This document shows positions 1 to 10,926 of a stretch of DNA of 64,000 nucleotides, in pieces. This stretch comes from Rhizoclosmatium globosum (taxonomy: Eukaryota; Chytridiomycota; Chytridiomycetes; Chytridiales; Chytriomycetaceae): the NCBI GenBank assembly GCA_002104985.1, contig MCGO01000041.1, positions 62,001 through 126,000 on the forward strand, read 5' to 3'. The translations under genes were made by a program, and so were the position numbers. A model generated the notes under the pieces. The model worked only from the letters and a program-made list of their open reading frames with translations. It did not search any database and was not told the DNA's origin. Numbering within the stretch: the stretch's first letter is position 1; each line of letters opens with the position of its first letter.

Positions 1-1111
1 TCGGAGACTGTTGCAGATGAAGCTGATCCGTTTTGGATCATTTCAGCTAGAATTTCCGCATGCTCTTTAGCAACACTTTCCATGTCGATATTTCCACTCG
101 CGCTAATCATATTCATTGTTTGCGGGCCGTCATCGGGCTTGGTTTCGACCACAGGAACCTCCATTATCAAAGGTTTCTTTCCTTCCGCTTTGGCACTTGA
201 AGAGGTTCCCGCTGCTCGAGCTTGTTGAATCTTTTTGAGAGAAGCCCAGAATTCAGGCTTAAACTTGAGGATTCGTTTGATATCTTCGTCATTCATGAAA
301 TCAGACCTATAAAGGTGTAAATATCAACACTAAACATAGGTCCAAAAACCTACATGTAATAGTCTTCATCAAACTTTTCGTCTTCTTTTTGAATACGTTC
401 TGCTCGTCGTGATACAGGAGTCGACTGATCAATGGCGGCAATGTCAATGATATCCCGTCCTAATTCCGAAACGTGCGCTGAGAATCCAGAATATGAATTG
501 TTGAAGCCGTATTTGACACCAGAGATCAAGTCCTACGATTCCGGTCCATTAAGTTGCAGTGTATATTACAACAACACATTTACCGGCTCTGGCAGTTCCT
601 GAGGTATCTCCCAATCAAAATCCTCTTCATCCTCATCCCCATCTTGTTCCATATCCTCCGCATCTTCTTCCGTCCCACCCATTTCTTCAATCAACGGCCC
701 CTTCAAACCAGCTGCCTTGTTCACCCCAGACCCACCACCGACAATCCCTGCCGCAACATGAGCTTTAGGCATCATAAGTTTACTCAGAAGATCGAGATCC
801 TCAAAATGGAGACCAGGTTCCTTCTTTGGAAGTGACAGGTAAATCTCGCCCTTTCCAACATCGTATTTGGCTGTTTCTTTCCCGTTTTCGATAAGCTCGT
901 GAGGAAATGTGAGGCGGAGAAAGTATGGATTGATGTGGAGTTTGAATTCGGGACCTTGGATGAAGAATTCAATGTCTGTTGCCTGTTTCAGAGAACGTCT
1001 GGTTTAGAATAGTAGAACACATGACGTCAGATATACCTTGACATATGGAGTTTTGATAGTTAACAGAACAGCGTCGTCTGTTTGCGAGGCTGTGAACTGA
1101 GGTGTAAGCAT
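1..1111 (-). CDS. SHQ1: SHQ1, H/ACA snoRNP assembly chaperone (3' end off the window)
   Basis: Shq1 binds newly made Cbf5/dyskerin and is needed to assemble H/ACA small nucleolar RNPs. The ATG at 1109-1111 opens a CS-like N-terminal domain starting MLTPQFTASQTDDAVLL, as in known Shq1 proteins, followed by an INPYFLRLTFPHELIENG block and a PKKEPGLHFEDLDLLSKL block. An acidic linker follows, then the start of the Shq1-specific domain with KYGF and EKFDEDYYM. I read introns at about 983-1036, 533-583 and 307-353, all GT-AG and about 47-54 bases. The remaining exon runs off the left edge of the window, so the C-terminal part is missing only because of the window boundary. Family assignment is by recalled sequence pattern and is confident. 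Confidence 0.88.
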
Positions 1112-1267
1112 TGAAGGTGAATGAATGAAACAAAGAAAAAAGAAAGAGACAAGTCCATAATTTCCAAAACAAGCCGAATATGAATAGGTATACAAGAGAG
1201 AACTTTCTTTTATTTCTCTCAACTAAAGCAAAAATAAATATAAGGGAAAAGTGTCCACAAATCCACT

Positions 1268-2001
1268 TCAGATCTTTTCATTCGCGCGATTTGCCACAGC
1301 CTTTGCCATTTGCAAACCAAAGTAAACAGCTGTGAAACCCAAACCCACGGAGGCAGCAAAAAGGAACGCACCCAAGGCGAACCAGAAAAACACGAAACCA
1401 GCAATGGCAAGAACGAGACCCTGGAAGAGCGCGACTCCAGATCCTGAAGGGAAAAAATAAGACTTCCGATATCTTTATACTGAGAGGGAGTAATACGAAC
1501 CAGCAACAGCAATTGCTCCAAGGAATGTTGAGCCAGTGATGGAGGCAAACACCGTCACAGGAAGAGCAATAGTTATAATAAATGCAATGACAAATGCCTA
1601 AGTAAAAGGAGAGGATTAGACGATGAATACACAATTGACACACGTCCAAGCAACTTGGTCAAGCACAACTCATGGCCTTCAAGGCACCCTTCCAGTAACC
1701 TCTCATATAGATATCATCATCATATCTCCACCGAAAGTCAGTTACGTGTTTAGATTACCTTGACTGGTGGGTACTTGTCTAGAATCTGTTTGACGGCCTC
1801 AGCACCAGTATTCGCGTACGTGTGGGCCTTGTTAATCACATCCTCGGGAAAACCGCCGAGCTGCTGTCCGTATCCATAAGAAGTCGTTGATGTGGACGAG
1901 TAGTTTGCGTTGCGGATTGGAGCGGGCATTGAAGTCGTTTTAGAGGGAGAAGAACGCAAAGAATCGGCGAGCATTTTCTTTGCTTCCAACTCAAGGTGCA
2001 T
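1268..2001 (-). CDS. promethin/LDO-like membrane protein, probably lipid-droplet associated
   Basis: A small protein of about 165 residues starts MHLELEAKKMLAD, has a Ser-rich soluble N-terminus with a short amphipathic stretch ending LDKYPPVK, then two closely spaced hydrophobic hairpins rich in Ala, Val, Phe and Gly, and ends ANRANEKI before TGA at 1268-1270. The introns run from about 1598 to 1759 and a second lies near 1450-1500. The long hydrophobic hairpin pair after a short helix resembles promethin (LDAF1/TMEM159) and yeast LDO proteins, which act with seipin at sites of lipid droplet formation. That match is by topology and general composition, not by a diagnostic motif, so another small membrane-hairpin protein is possible. 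Confidence 0.5.
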
Positions 2002-2106
2002 CTCAATTTATTGCACAGTTCGCGAGTAAAGTAAGTGTTCACACATCGCGTGTTTTTTTCAGTTGTTCCAGCCCCACACCAACCCCCCCAATTTAAATCA
2101 CGTTTA

Positions 2107-3510
2107 ATGGCGGATCAGTGGTGGAATCAAGTCTCTGGCACCATTCTCAATCCCACGTCCGTGGTTGCCCTCTTTGCCGGTGAAAGTGCTGTCTCGACTC
2201 TCCGCCAGTCATGCTTCCGTCGCAAGACTGCCTGGTTAGACATCGGTATCCACCCAGGCCAAATGTCCCTCGCATCGCACATTCTCCAATGCATTCCAAC
2301 GCCATGGTTCGGTAAACCTCTCGAAAGTAAGGATCTGTTATTGGGGATTCATACAATGAACATCAAAGCCAAGAACCTTGTTGATGGCGCTCCAAGGCAA
2401 TTATCGAGCTATATGGCTACTGTTATTTACGACAAATTGATGCAAGCTGCACATGAGAGTGATCTACGTTTGATCAAACGTGAGATCTCGAGAACAGAGT
2501 CATATTTTGCATTCCTACTCCTCCAAGACCACGAGTCCGGCAACAAGATCCTACCAAAGCTATCTCTCTTGGACGTAATGCTACAGATCTTCCAAATCGT
2601 GTCATCCGTCTTGAACTTGGTGTGTTTGGTTATCTCGATTACCAAGCAAGACATAAGCGGGATTATTATCTCAATTTCGCACATTATATCCAGACTCTTG
2701 ATTTCCCTGTGCATCTACCTGGTCACGTACAGCGGCCCAAAGCCAATTGAGACACAATCTGTGCCTCCTGTGGTCCTATCATTGGAGGTCAACAACCACA
2801 CTTCGACTGAGCTATACATTGCCGGAAGTTACGAAACTTTGAACAAGTTCGTCCTTGGAGAGGACACAATTCAAGTTTTTGGAAGCTTTCGCACTGATGG
2901 CGAGCAAGCCCCAATCTCCACGTTCAATGAAGAAGAGCAAAATTCCAGAGGAACAATCGAAACTGTATGGGCGAATCTGTTTATGACAGACATTCTTTTT
3001 ACACTCACTGTCCTCCTCACGTCTCTTGCGTCACTCTCTTTCCTCCTCCTCTTCCAATACACCGAGCCATCTTTCCAAGTCTCGAGTTTGATCTCAATGC
3101 TGTTTGGATGGTTTGCCGACAACCGCTTGAAAATGAAGACAGAGGAGGGTAGAGTTTTTGTCGAGAATATTCCCGCTGGATCGCAGCTGATTCGAGTTAG
3201 AGCTCAATCACGAGCGCTTGCGATTGCAATCTTGTGCTTGACGGTCGACGTGAAGGTACCTAAATTTTCGCAAAAGAAAGGATTGGATGATGATTCTGGT
3301 TGGAAGGTCAAAACTGGCTTCTTGGCACAATTACCTGATAGCGAGGAGTGGTTGGTTTGGAAAAGCGTTTTGATGCGTGTAATGAAAGGCGAGCTGACTT
3401 TGGCTGATATTTGTGAAATGGAGTTCAAGTTCAAGTCAGACATTGTTGCTGCAATTACGTGCAGGGAACAGAAACGTGTCCAAATTCAGCATTTGAATGG
3501 ATCCTTTTAA
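2107..3510 (+). CDS. uncharacterised multi-pass membrane protein
   Basis: A single-exon frame encodes about 467 residues when started at the ATG at 2107 (MADQWWNQ). An upstream in-frame ATG at 2035 would add 24 residues, but 2107 is preferred because the intervening residues are unstructured. Visible features are a soluble N-terminal half, two close hydrophobic helices near residues 175-240, a lumenal-looking loop with an N-glycosylation sequon (NNHTS), a third hydrophobic segment near 320-345 and a cytosolic-looking tail of about 120 residues. I do not recognise a family. It is divergent from the neighbour at 1268-2001, with only about 100 bases between the two starts, so they may share a promoter region. 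Confidence 0.7.
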   Translation: MADQWWNQVSGTILNPTSVVALFAGESAVSTLRQSCFRRKTAWLDIGIHPGQMSLASHILQCIPTPWFGKPLESKDLLLGIHTMNIKAKNLVDGAPRQLSSYMATVIYDKLMQAAHESDLRLIKREISRTESYFAFLLLQDHESGNKILPKLSLLDVMLQIFQIVSSVLNLVCLVISITKQDISGIIISISHIISRLLISLCIYLVTYSGPKPIETQSVPPVVLSLEVNNHTSTELYIAGSYETLNKFVLGEDTIQVFGSFRTDGEQAPISTFNEEEQNSRGTIETVWANLFMTDILFTLTVLLTSLASLSFLLLFQYTEPSFQVSSLISMLFGWFADNRLKMKTEEGRVFVENIPAGSQLIRVRAQSRALAIAILCLTVDVKVPKFSQKKGLDDDSGWKVKTGFLAQLPDSEEWLVWKSVLMRVMKGELTLADICEMEFKFKSDIVAAITCREQKRVQIQHLNGSF

Positions 3511-3707
3511 TCATTGACAAAAGATACAAATATACATCGATTTACATAATCATAAAAATAAAATAAACGTTTAACCACACTTGGAGTTGTGGCTCAACGT
3601 TCGCATGTTTTCAACGCTGTGTCTAACATGGAGCCACAAGTTGCAACGTTGGTGGCAAGTTTTAAGGAATTGACCATCTGAAAAACCTTCACACAATCAC
3701 AAGCAGC

Positions 3708-5405
3708 ATGGCATCCAGCACCGACACAATCTTTATGGGCGCGAATGACGCCGAATCCATAAAAGGCCGCCAGTTTAGTGTGTCAACCACAACTCCAAAG
3801 CCATTCCAAACGACCTACTTCCCATCATACGAGGTTAAAGTCGGTGCATATCGGAACCTCGACATTGAAGAACGCCCAAGTTTGATGTACACTATCGTGT
3901 TGGGTGGACAACATCTTCTCGCTTCCTTCAGCGCTTGTTGGTTGCTGCCGATCTTGATGGGTTTTGACCCAAACACGACTCTCTTCTTTGCCGGGTATGA
4001 CTCCTTATGCCTCCCATTCCCTCTCTTTCTTGATTATTTGTTTATGCTTCTTCACTTATCCGTTGATCCATTATGGGTCATACTTTATCTCTATCCCACA
4101 TGTTCATCAGATGTAGTCACTCACACAAGTGACTAGATTCGGAACACTTCTTTCTATGCCATTACTGGAGGTCGTGTTCCATCGTTTCTTGGAGCCTCTG
4201 CCGCCTTTATTGCGCCAGTTCTCTCTGCCACTCAATTCAGCGGGCCTTTTGGTTCATCCAACCCGAACATCGCTATCGCTCAAGGAGGGATATTTGTCAC
4301 TGGTCTCGTGTACGCTGCAATTGGGCTTCTGATTCACTTCTTTGGCACAAAATACATCAAGATTCTTATGCCGCCTTTGGTTTCTGGTGCTGTCGTGATG
4401 GCTATTGGATTAAACTTGGCAGGAATCGTAAGTCTATTTTACATGGTACATTCTTTCAAAATCTGATATCCAAACGTTAATCAGGGAATCAACAATGCCG
4501 CCTCAGGCCAAGACGGTCCATGGCAAGCATGCCTTGCTATCATTTGCATCGGTGCCTTTGCAGCATTCGGTCCCGGTTTTACAAAACAAGTCCCAATTCT
4601 TCTTGGCCTCATCCTTTCCTACGCAATCGCAGCCATTGCAGGAAAAGCCACAGGCCGTGATTTGGACTGGTCTGTTCTTGACAATGCTGAATGGTTTGCT
4701 GCACCTAAATTTACTACACCCGTGTTTGATGGAAACGCGATCGCTACAATCTTGCCAGCTGTGATTGCCCTTCTTGCAGAAAATATGGGCCACGTGTCAT
4801 CTATTGGTGCCATAGCTAATAGAAATCTTGATGGATATCTTGGCCGTGCCTTCTTAGGTGACGCTGTTGCGACAATGGTTTCGGCTTTAGGTGGTGGTGC
4901 AGGAGTGACTACCTATGCCGAGAATATCGGAACTATGGCAGTGACACGAGTCTATTCAACATCCATCTTTCTTGTTGCGGCAGTATTTGCGATTCTGCTC
5001 TCTTTCATTCACAAGTTTGGAGGTGTTTTGCGCACGATTCCTAATGGAATTTGGGGTGGTGTTGAGATTGTCTTGTTTGGATTGATTGCGATTACGGGTG
5101 CAAGAATTTGGGCATCGAATCGAGTTGATTTAACAGATACTCGTAATCTTTTTATTGCTGCTGTGCCTGTGATTCTTGGAAGTGGAATGCCTTCTCTTCC
5201 TGGAGGAACATTGACTCTTGGTAGCGTAAAGTTGGATGGAATTGGAATGTCGGCTATCTCTGCTTTGGTTTTGAACTTTTTCATTTGGGTTATTCCTGAG
5301 GCATTGGGAATGAGTCAGAAGGAGTAAGTTTGAACTCTTTGTTTTTCAAATCCATCATATTATTCTCGTTTTGTTTTTTTTGTTTAATCCTTTTACAGCT
5401 GTTGA
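3708..5405 (+). CDS. NCS2-family nucleobase permease of the bacterial UraA/RutG type
   Basis: A proton-coupled uracil/purine transporter of the NCS2 family. The last large exon has LLAENMGHVSSIGAIANRN, matching the TM8 Glu-Asn-x-Gly-His region of UraA-like carriers, and GAGVTTYAENIGTMAVTRVY, matching their TTYGENIG signature with AITRVYST. About 14 hydrophobic segments can be counted. Exon 1 ends at 3994, exon 2 starts near 4138, and a second intron spans about 4430-4484. The frame breaks by one base in the T run at 4151-4153: before it GFGTLL is conserved, after it FYAITGGRVPSFLGASAAF. The C-terminus is either TAA at 5325 or, if the GTAAGT at 5323 is used with the acceptor at 5398, a TGA at 5403. 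That acceptor lies in a copied piece of the neighbouring gene. Fungal NCS2 proteins are usually of the UapA or AzgA type, so transfer from bacteria is possible. Confidence 0.85.
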
Positions 5406-5508
5406 AAAAGAAGGAGCAACTAACTTTGAAGGTGGAAAAGTGGTGGAATTTCAATGCAAACAGATGAATAAAGCCTCATTTCTTGATGCAAAATTGAGGT
5501 AATTTCTT
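5391..5508 (+). repeat. inverted partial copy of the 3' end of the CTK2-like gene
   Basis: This stretch, read on the + strand, matches the minus-strand sequence of about 6017-5898, including the splice acceptor (ACAGCTGTT) and the coding piece LKVEKWWN-NAN followed by NKAS-LDAK. Identity is high over about 110 bases, with several small indels and substitutions, and fades near 5500. The two arms face each other across about 400 bases. In this copy a stop appears soon after the acceptor, so it is a dead fragment unless it supplies the last exon of the permease. Confidence 0.8.
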
Positions 5509-5866
5509 GTAAAAGATAACAGTCGTTGTTCCATGTGACATTCTACCTCTTTAGCCCTGTGGTGCGCATGACAGTCGTGATCGATGAACAGGGAAGCAGG
5601 TTCCCTTTCAAGCTCTCAACTCACTCAAAATCTTAACTTATAATAAAAATGCTGACAATTATACAGAGCAATATGTACCATAACGCTGCGTATTTGGAGG
5701 GACTGCTTTAAATACAAGATTGGGTAGCTTGGAATTGACTGGAATGAGCGGTAACGACTCGATATCTCCTCTTTCAATTGAACAATGACATTACTTATGT
5801 TTGAATAAGTAGCAAGCTTGGCTGAGAGAGTCAGTTGGTTGTTAAGCAACAGAGTTGACGTTACGC
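5509..5866. other. intergenic stretch between convergent genes
   Basis: About 360 AT-rich bases between the permease and the cyclin gene. I see no coding frame with homology and no RNA gene. It forms the loop between the two arms of the inverted repeat (5391-5508 and 5898-6017) and probably holds the 3' ends of both transcripts. Confidence 0.5.
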
Positions 5867-5869
5867 TTA

Positions 5870-7684
5870 GACATATCTCGCAGGTGTACCAGCTGCAATG
5901 AATTGCATCACTTTTGCATCGAGAGATGAAGCTTTATTCGTTTGGTTTGCATTGGAATTCCACCACTTTTCCACCTTCAAAAGTTGGTGTTGCTCATTAG
6001 TTTTGCAAACAGCTGTAACCACAAAATCACCGTCTACCATATGCCCCCTTACTAGCACCAAAATGCCGACCATTAAAGGAATTACTGGGCCTAGGTGGAA
6101 GCTCCACCTGAAACGATATTCTACCTGGCTGAGATTGTTGCTGTTGCTGCGGTTGGCCTCCGTGCTGCTGTTGGTTGCCTTGGTAAGGCTGATGCCTTCC
6201 TTCCCAATCTCCTCCACGTTGTTGGTCGCGACCATGGTTATAGTTTCCACCACCACTGCTTTGATACTGCTGCTGCTGATAGTTGCCACGGGGAGGATAG
6301 TCTTGATAATTGCGCTGTCCTTGTTGTTGGAAGGTTGGTGGCGGAGCAGGAATAGTTCCTGGCGGAAGTGGTGGCGGAAGGCCAGATGGGTAATTACCCC
6401 TCGGGGTGGAGGAGGTGGTGGAGCATATTGTTGTGGCTGCCGGTTTTGTTGAAAGTGATGTTGTGCAGGTCGTTGTTCTCCTCGACCACCGCCTTGAGAA
6501 TAATCATCATAATCATCATCAGGCCGAGAGCGTTTCGAGGAGGACTTATACGACGCAGGATAATCTGCATTTTGTTGGACTGGAACACTTGCCACTACAG
6601 CAGAGAAAAACATTTAGTACTTATTAACATTCATCCTCACTCTATACCTTCCACAGGTATTTTCCTCGTCAAAGCAGTTTGCAGTTGCGCTTCAAGAAGG
6701 TCCTGTAAGTCCGAAAGCTTCTTTAAATCAACGGTCTCATGGAGCTCGTCAGTCCGTTGATAATGCCGAATAATCAGAAGCGAGATGTCAAGAACGCCAG
6801 TAAGACGGCAGTATAAATTGTACGTAAACTGAGAAGGCATTGTGACGGGGATCAGATCACAATCAGTCAAACGGCACGCAAGAAATAGCGACGCAAGTGC
6901 TATGAAGTGGGCTGGATATTGGATGCATATTTGGGTATTGTAAGATTCATCTGCGAGGTTCCAGGCTTTTTGCGCAACATCTTGAGGAACTGTTTTGAGA
7001 ATGTAAATAAGTGTTTTAGCGTCAAATGAGAAATACGAACTCTCCAAGTATTTCGCGATTTGAATCACGTTTTTGTGTGCATTCTTGAGTTGATGAAAGT
7101 CAAAGCAGATGAACTCAAGCATGAAGCGCTCGACTTGAATAACTCTTCGTTTTTGGTTCTCCACCTCCTACCATGAAGTTTACATGTCAGTAAAATTCCT
7201 TCATAAATGTGAACCATGGAATAAATACCGGATCATCAAACTCGAGCTCTTCCTCTCCTGGACGAAGGTTGATTTGGTTGAAACCCAGGATCAAATCCCT
7301 CGCCTTTTTAACTGTCTCTTCAACTTTACAGGCAACAAAGACACACGCAATCACGAGATCATTATCGTTGAAGTCAGGGAGGGCACGAGTCCTACGTTAA
7401 GCGTTAGCCCACTCATCCAACTGCTAGGCTCCTCCGCCTCCTAGGATCCAGCCCAACAAACCAAATCAACTCAAACTCAACTTATTTTTCTTAATCTGAA
7501 GCTGAAAGCGGTGGAAAAGCTGTAGCGCCGACGAACAGGTGTAAAAGGGGAAGCCCATGCGTTTGCTCAGCCGCCGAATCTGCGAACTGAGAAACACTCG
7601 CCGCCGCGATTCACTCTGCGTCTCAGTTTGGGTTGTGTGGCGAACGTGGCCAACAAACATTGGCGAATGTAAAGCACCTTCCAT
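5870..7684 (-). CDS. C-type cyclin of the Ctk2/cyclin K group with a Gln/Gly-rich tail
   Basis: The kinase partner cyclin of a CTD-kinase-like complex acting on RNA polymerase II. Exon 1 starts MEGALHSPMFVGHVRH (ATG at 7682-7684) and holds SQIRRLSKRMGFPFYTCSSA, the first cyclin box helix. After an intron of about 90 bases comes LVIACVFVACKVEETVKKAR, then VIQVERFMLEFICFDF, a signature of Ctk2-type cyclins. The second cyclin fold follows. A short intron near 6600-6650 leads to a low-complexity tail with KRSRPDDDYDDY, poly-Pro and Gln/Gly/Asn-rich sequence. The tail changes frame near 6397-6406. That can be explained by one missing G/C in a run of four, or by an 83-base GTAATT...CAG intron. The end is either TGA at 6027-6029 or, after a further 40-base intron, the stop near 5870. 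Confidence 0.8.
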
Positions 7685-7765
7685 AGTTGTTTTGAAGAGA
7701 AAATAATGGAGAAAACAAATGAGATAATGGGATAAACTAATCTATTATAATAAATGGATAATGAG

Positions 7766-9267
7766 TTAAACCTTGTATAATGGTTGGAATCTAAATCCTT
7801 TGTTCACTCCACCACTGGCGCCTGCTGCTGTATAATCCTGCACAGTGACAGTCTTGTAATCCGCTCCGATCTGAACTCGCTGACTACCCACCCCAATTGT
7901 CCCATCGTCATTCAACGTGGAAAAAAATTGTGCACAATGCCATTCAGGAAAAGAGAGTACATCCACAACGACTGGGCTAGCCCCAGAAACCGGGTAGACT
8001 CCATGACAAGATGCAAGTGCCATTCCAATATAACTCCACGACGATGATAATTGAAGCGTCCATACAAATGGCAAGATTATTCCGGTGATACCTAGTGTCA
8101 CATTTGATTTCACTGCATCGGCTGTAATACAAGAAGTCGCGATAATTTTGGATTCTGCTTTCGTATTGATACACCTAACAAGAAAGTTTAATACAAGTTT
8201 TTTACGTGTCATATTGAAGGTTGTAGGGAGATAACACTCAACTGCGATGGATAATCAAGACTCTGAACCAAAAACGGGACTCGATTCCCCTTCAATGGCC
8301 ACTGCACGACTATATCAACATACTCAACCGAGAACCCGTTCAATACAGCTTGGTCTCGCAACAAGACGTTCGTAGCAACGTTTGTCCGATTTACTTCCAA
8401 AGCATACGTTGTTTGTGGACTCGAATTCACGTACGTCACGATTGACCCATCTACGCGCATGTTCGTGGTGATGCAAGAAAGAGTGTTGGGGAGTGTCAAA
8501 GGGCAGAAAACAGATTGCCCTGTTGACAGCACGATTTCTTCTCTTACTCGTGCAAAGACTTGCGAGGATACTGTAGAATTACAAATGCTCAACCCAATTT
8601 GTCGAGAGTTTGTGTTTATGACGTCGAGACAGCTATGATTATTAATTAAGAGTCTATCGACGCCAAGGGCCAACTACTTACGCGCCGGGATAGTCTAAGC
8701 TCTTTAACAAGAATCGTTGACCATTCTTTTCGTATGGCAGCACTGGTGGTGGTTGAGTGGCCTGTGGGAATCTTGTCACAGTGGAAGTTGAAGTTGCAGC
8801 CACAGTCACTGTCGCCGTAAGAGTGACGAATGAATCGGGAATTGCTGCTTTTGTCGTCTCTGCAGATGGAAGTTTACGAGTGGAAGTCACAGCATTGACC
8901 TTATGAGTTACAACTTGAGCAACGTTGACAGTGACAGGCACAGCTGAGTGACGAGGAGGTTTATGATGATGGTGACCGCCCTTTTTCGCCTGGTTTTGAA
9001 TTTCATCAGATTGTGAAATCAAGGTTGTTGACGGTTTGATCAGAAGTGAATGAGACTGATAATGGGCATTCTTTGATGCAGATTCAACAACTTTAGGGTA
9101 TGGAACTGCTTGTCTTGTGGATACCGAGATTGCAGTGGGTATTGGGCTTTGTTTGACAGTTTCCGCCACCACAACTGACCATGCTAAAAGGCACAGAATC
9201 AAGGAGCGAGCAAAAACCTAACACATAGAAGAATAAGTCATTGTTGTATCAACCGTCAACGTACCAT
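7766..9267 (-). CDS. secreted protein with two LDYP-Cys repeats, unknown family
   Basis: The start ATG at 9265-9267 is an exon by itself: GTACGT follows at once and the acceptor at 9218 joins it to VFARSLILCLLAWSVVVAE, a clear signal peptide. The mature protein has a His-rich patch (GGHHHHKPP) and a Thr/Ser/Val-rich linker. Two related modules follow, each beginning L-x-SLDYP and a Cys after a short gap, then an N/T-x-S pattern and a second Cys about 15 residues on. The second module ends with a C-terminal block including FPEWHCAQFFSTLNDDG and TAAGASGGVNKGFRFQPLY. Short introns separate the modules. No catalytic motif is recognised. A cell-surface or secreted binding role is only a guess. Confidence 0.7.
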
Positions 9268-9490
9268 TCGAGTCTCAGCTATCTGATGTTTGACAATTCC
9301 AGTTTGACAGTTTGTTTTCAAGAATCCATAATCGCGATATCGGCGACAAGAGTTGTTATGCAATTCTTATAACTGTATTTTCTTAATCAAACAAAAGCAG
9401 TATTGTGTGAACAGATTCCAAGTGACAATTCTTTCCGACGCCAATCTCTTCATTCTCCAGAGACCAACTCATCTTTGATCCAAACTACAC

Positions 9491-10054
9491 ATGACGACAA
9501 AGTATTCTTACCACCAAGTACTCCTCCCTGGGCAAGTTTTCCCACAGATCATTGTCCCTCTTGTCAACGGCGAGAAGACAGTCATCAAAAGTAATGGAAC
9601 AAACGCCAAACTTGTGGTTATTTACCGTGGCCAGTTCTGTCCATTTTGCCGTGCAACCCTCCATCAAATCAACGAGAGTCTCCAGAAACTTCACGACGCT
9701 GGAATCGATGTGATTGCAGTATCAGCCGATTTGCGGGACGCCGCCACGGACCTTGTTCAAGAAATGGGACTCCAGTTCCCTGTGGGGCACTCACTTCAGC
9801 CGGAACAGTTTCGAGTTCTGGGTACGTTTGTGAGCAGTCCAACAAATTACGTTGATCAGGGCCATTTGTTTTCGGAGCCGGCGTGGTTTTTGATTGATGC
9901 GAATGATCGGATTCGTTACAGTGACTATGGGAGCGCGCCGTTCGCTGGGCGCCCGAACGTGGATGCTGTGATTGCGGGGTATTTGTGGGCCGTGCAAGAG
10001 GGGAAGGAGAGGCCTTCGTTTCGGACAGTTGTGTTTGGAAGTATTGCTCAATAA
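9491..10054 (+). CDS. peroxiredoxin-like AhpC/TSA family protein
   Basis: A single-exon protein of 187 residues with a thioredoxin fold. The peroxidatic-site region reads YRGQFCPFCRATL near residue 47, with a CxxC, followed by a helix and the sheet segment IDVIAVSADLRD. Further on come EMGLQFPVGHSL, FRVLGTF and AWFLIDANDRIRYSDYGSAP, the usual strand order of AhpC/TSA-like proteins. This group reduces peroxides or acts as a thiol oxidoreductase. The CxxC is more like the 'peroxiredoxin-like' branch than a classical 2-Cys enzyme. No signal peptide is visible, so it is probably cytosolic. It is divergent from the secreted gene upstream. Confidence 0.8.
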   Translation: MTTKYSYHQVLLPGQVFPQIIVPLVNGEKTVIKSNGTNAKLVVIYRGQFCPFCRATLHQINESLQKLHDAGIDVIAVSADLRDAATDLVQEMGLQFPVGHSLQPEQFRVLGTFVSSPTNYVDQGHLFSEPAWFLIDANDRIRYSDYGSAPFAGRPNVDAVIAGYLWAVQEGKERPSFRTVVFGSIAQ

Positions 10055-10188
10055 TGGGTTATGGTCTAAATTGTTTTTTCCGTTTTATGAATGAAGCTTC
10101 CTTTTGATTCACGATGACACTTGAATGTGAGACGGAAGGGAAGGGGCAAGAGCGGCATTCACAAATTTTTCATTAGACGAAACCAGAG

Positions 10189-10926
10189 ATGCAGTTCCAG
10201 CTTGTTGCCCTTGCCATTGCGGCCATTGCGAATGCACAAACAATTCAGTTCCCTCAAGTGTGTTCGTCTCAGTGTGCCCAGTTTGGAACTGCCTTGACTG
10301 GATCATGCATGACCTCGCCTACTTCGGTGAGTAGTCCCTGTTCCTGTCCAATCAATAAGCTGCCTTGCCTGTTCATCGATCCGATGCGATGTCTCCGGTG
10401 TATGCGTTGGTGTAAAGCAACAAAGGCGAAGTAGTGGCTGGAGGGAGCTCTGTGCGCTGTCGGCAACGAGGCATGGAAGGGGAGGCAAAGGGGAGACAGA
10501 CACTCGCCTAACTTTCTCCCAACAAAACTTCATCAATCACACTTACTGACTGGCCCAATTCAGACCGATGTCTCCGTTACCGCAAACAAGATCGCTGCTT
10601 GTTTCTGTGGTCAGTACTCTCAAGCGGCCTCGGGTGGAAGCAACTGTGCCAACTGTATTGGAAACGCTGCATCTTTGAGTGGAAAGAACTCTACCCAGCT
10701 CTTTATTAACCTTGTGGCTCTCTGTGCGAATGACATCTCTGGTGGATCGGCTGCTCCATTTATTGCTCCAATTATTAAGGATGCTGTGTTGGCGAATGTT
10801 GTAACTACCACTGCTGGAGCATCGAGCACTGGTGCCGCGGTTGTTGCGGGCACGACTACCAAGAGTGGTGCTGTGGAGCTCGCTATGTCCGCTGCTGCCA
10901 TCGTTGCTGCCCTCTCTCTTTTCTGA
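10189..10926 (+). CDS. small Cys-rich secreted protein, probably GPI-anchored
   Basis: Exon 1 begins MQFQLVALAIAAIANAQ, a signal peptide, followed by a Cys-rich segment with VCSSQC. A long intron (about 10330-10562, GTGAGT to CAG) precedes exon 2, which has ACFCGQ and NCANCIGNAA and then LVALCAND. A Thr/Ala/Ser-rich linker and a hydrophobic C-terminus (AMSAAAIVAALSLF) preceded by small residues suggest GPI anchoring. Eight or nine cysteines are present, but the spacing does not match the CFEM or hydrophobin patterns I know. It is probably a cell-surface protein. The function is not known. Confidence 0.75.

Noticed and set aside
6394..6760. Several overlapping frames on both strands in the cyclin tail
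   Set aside because: Low-complexity CAA/GGT-type codons read open in many frames; only the frame continuous with the cyclin exon is kept.
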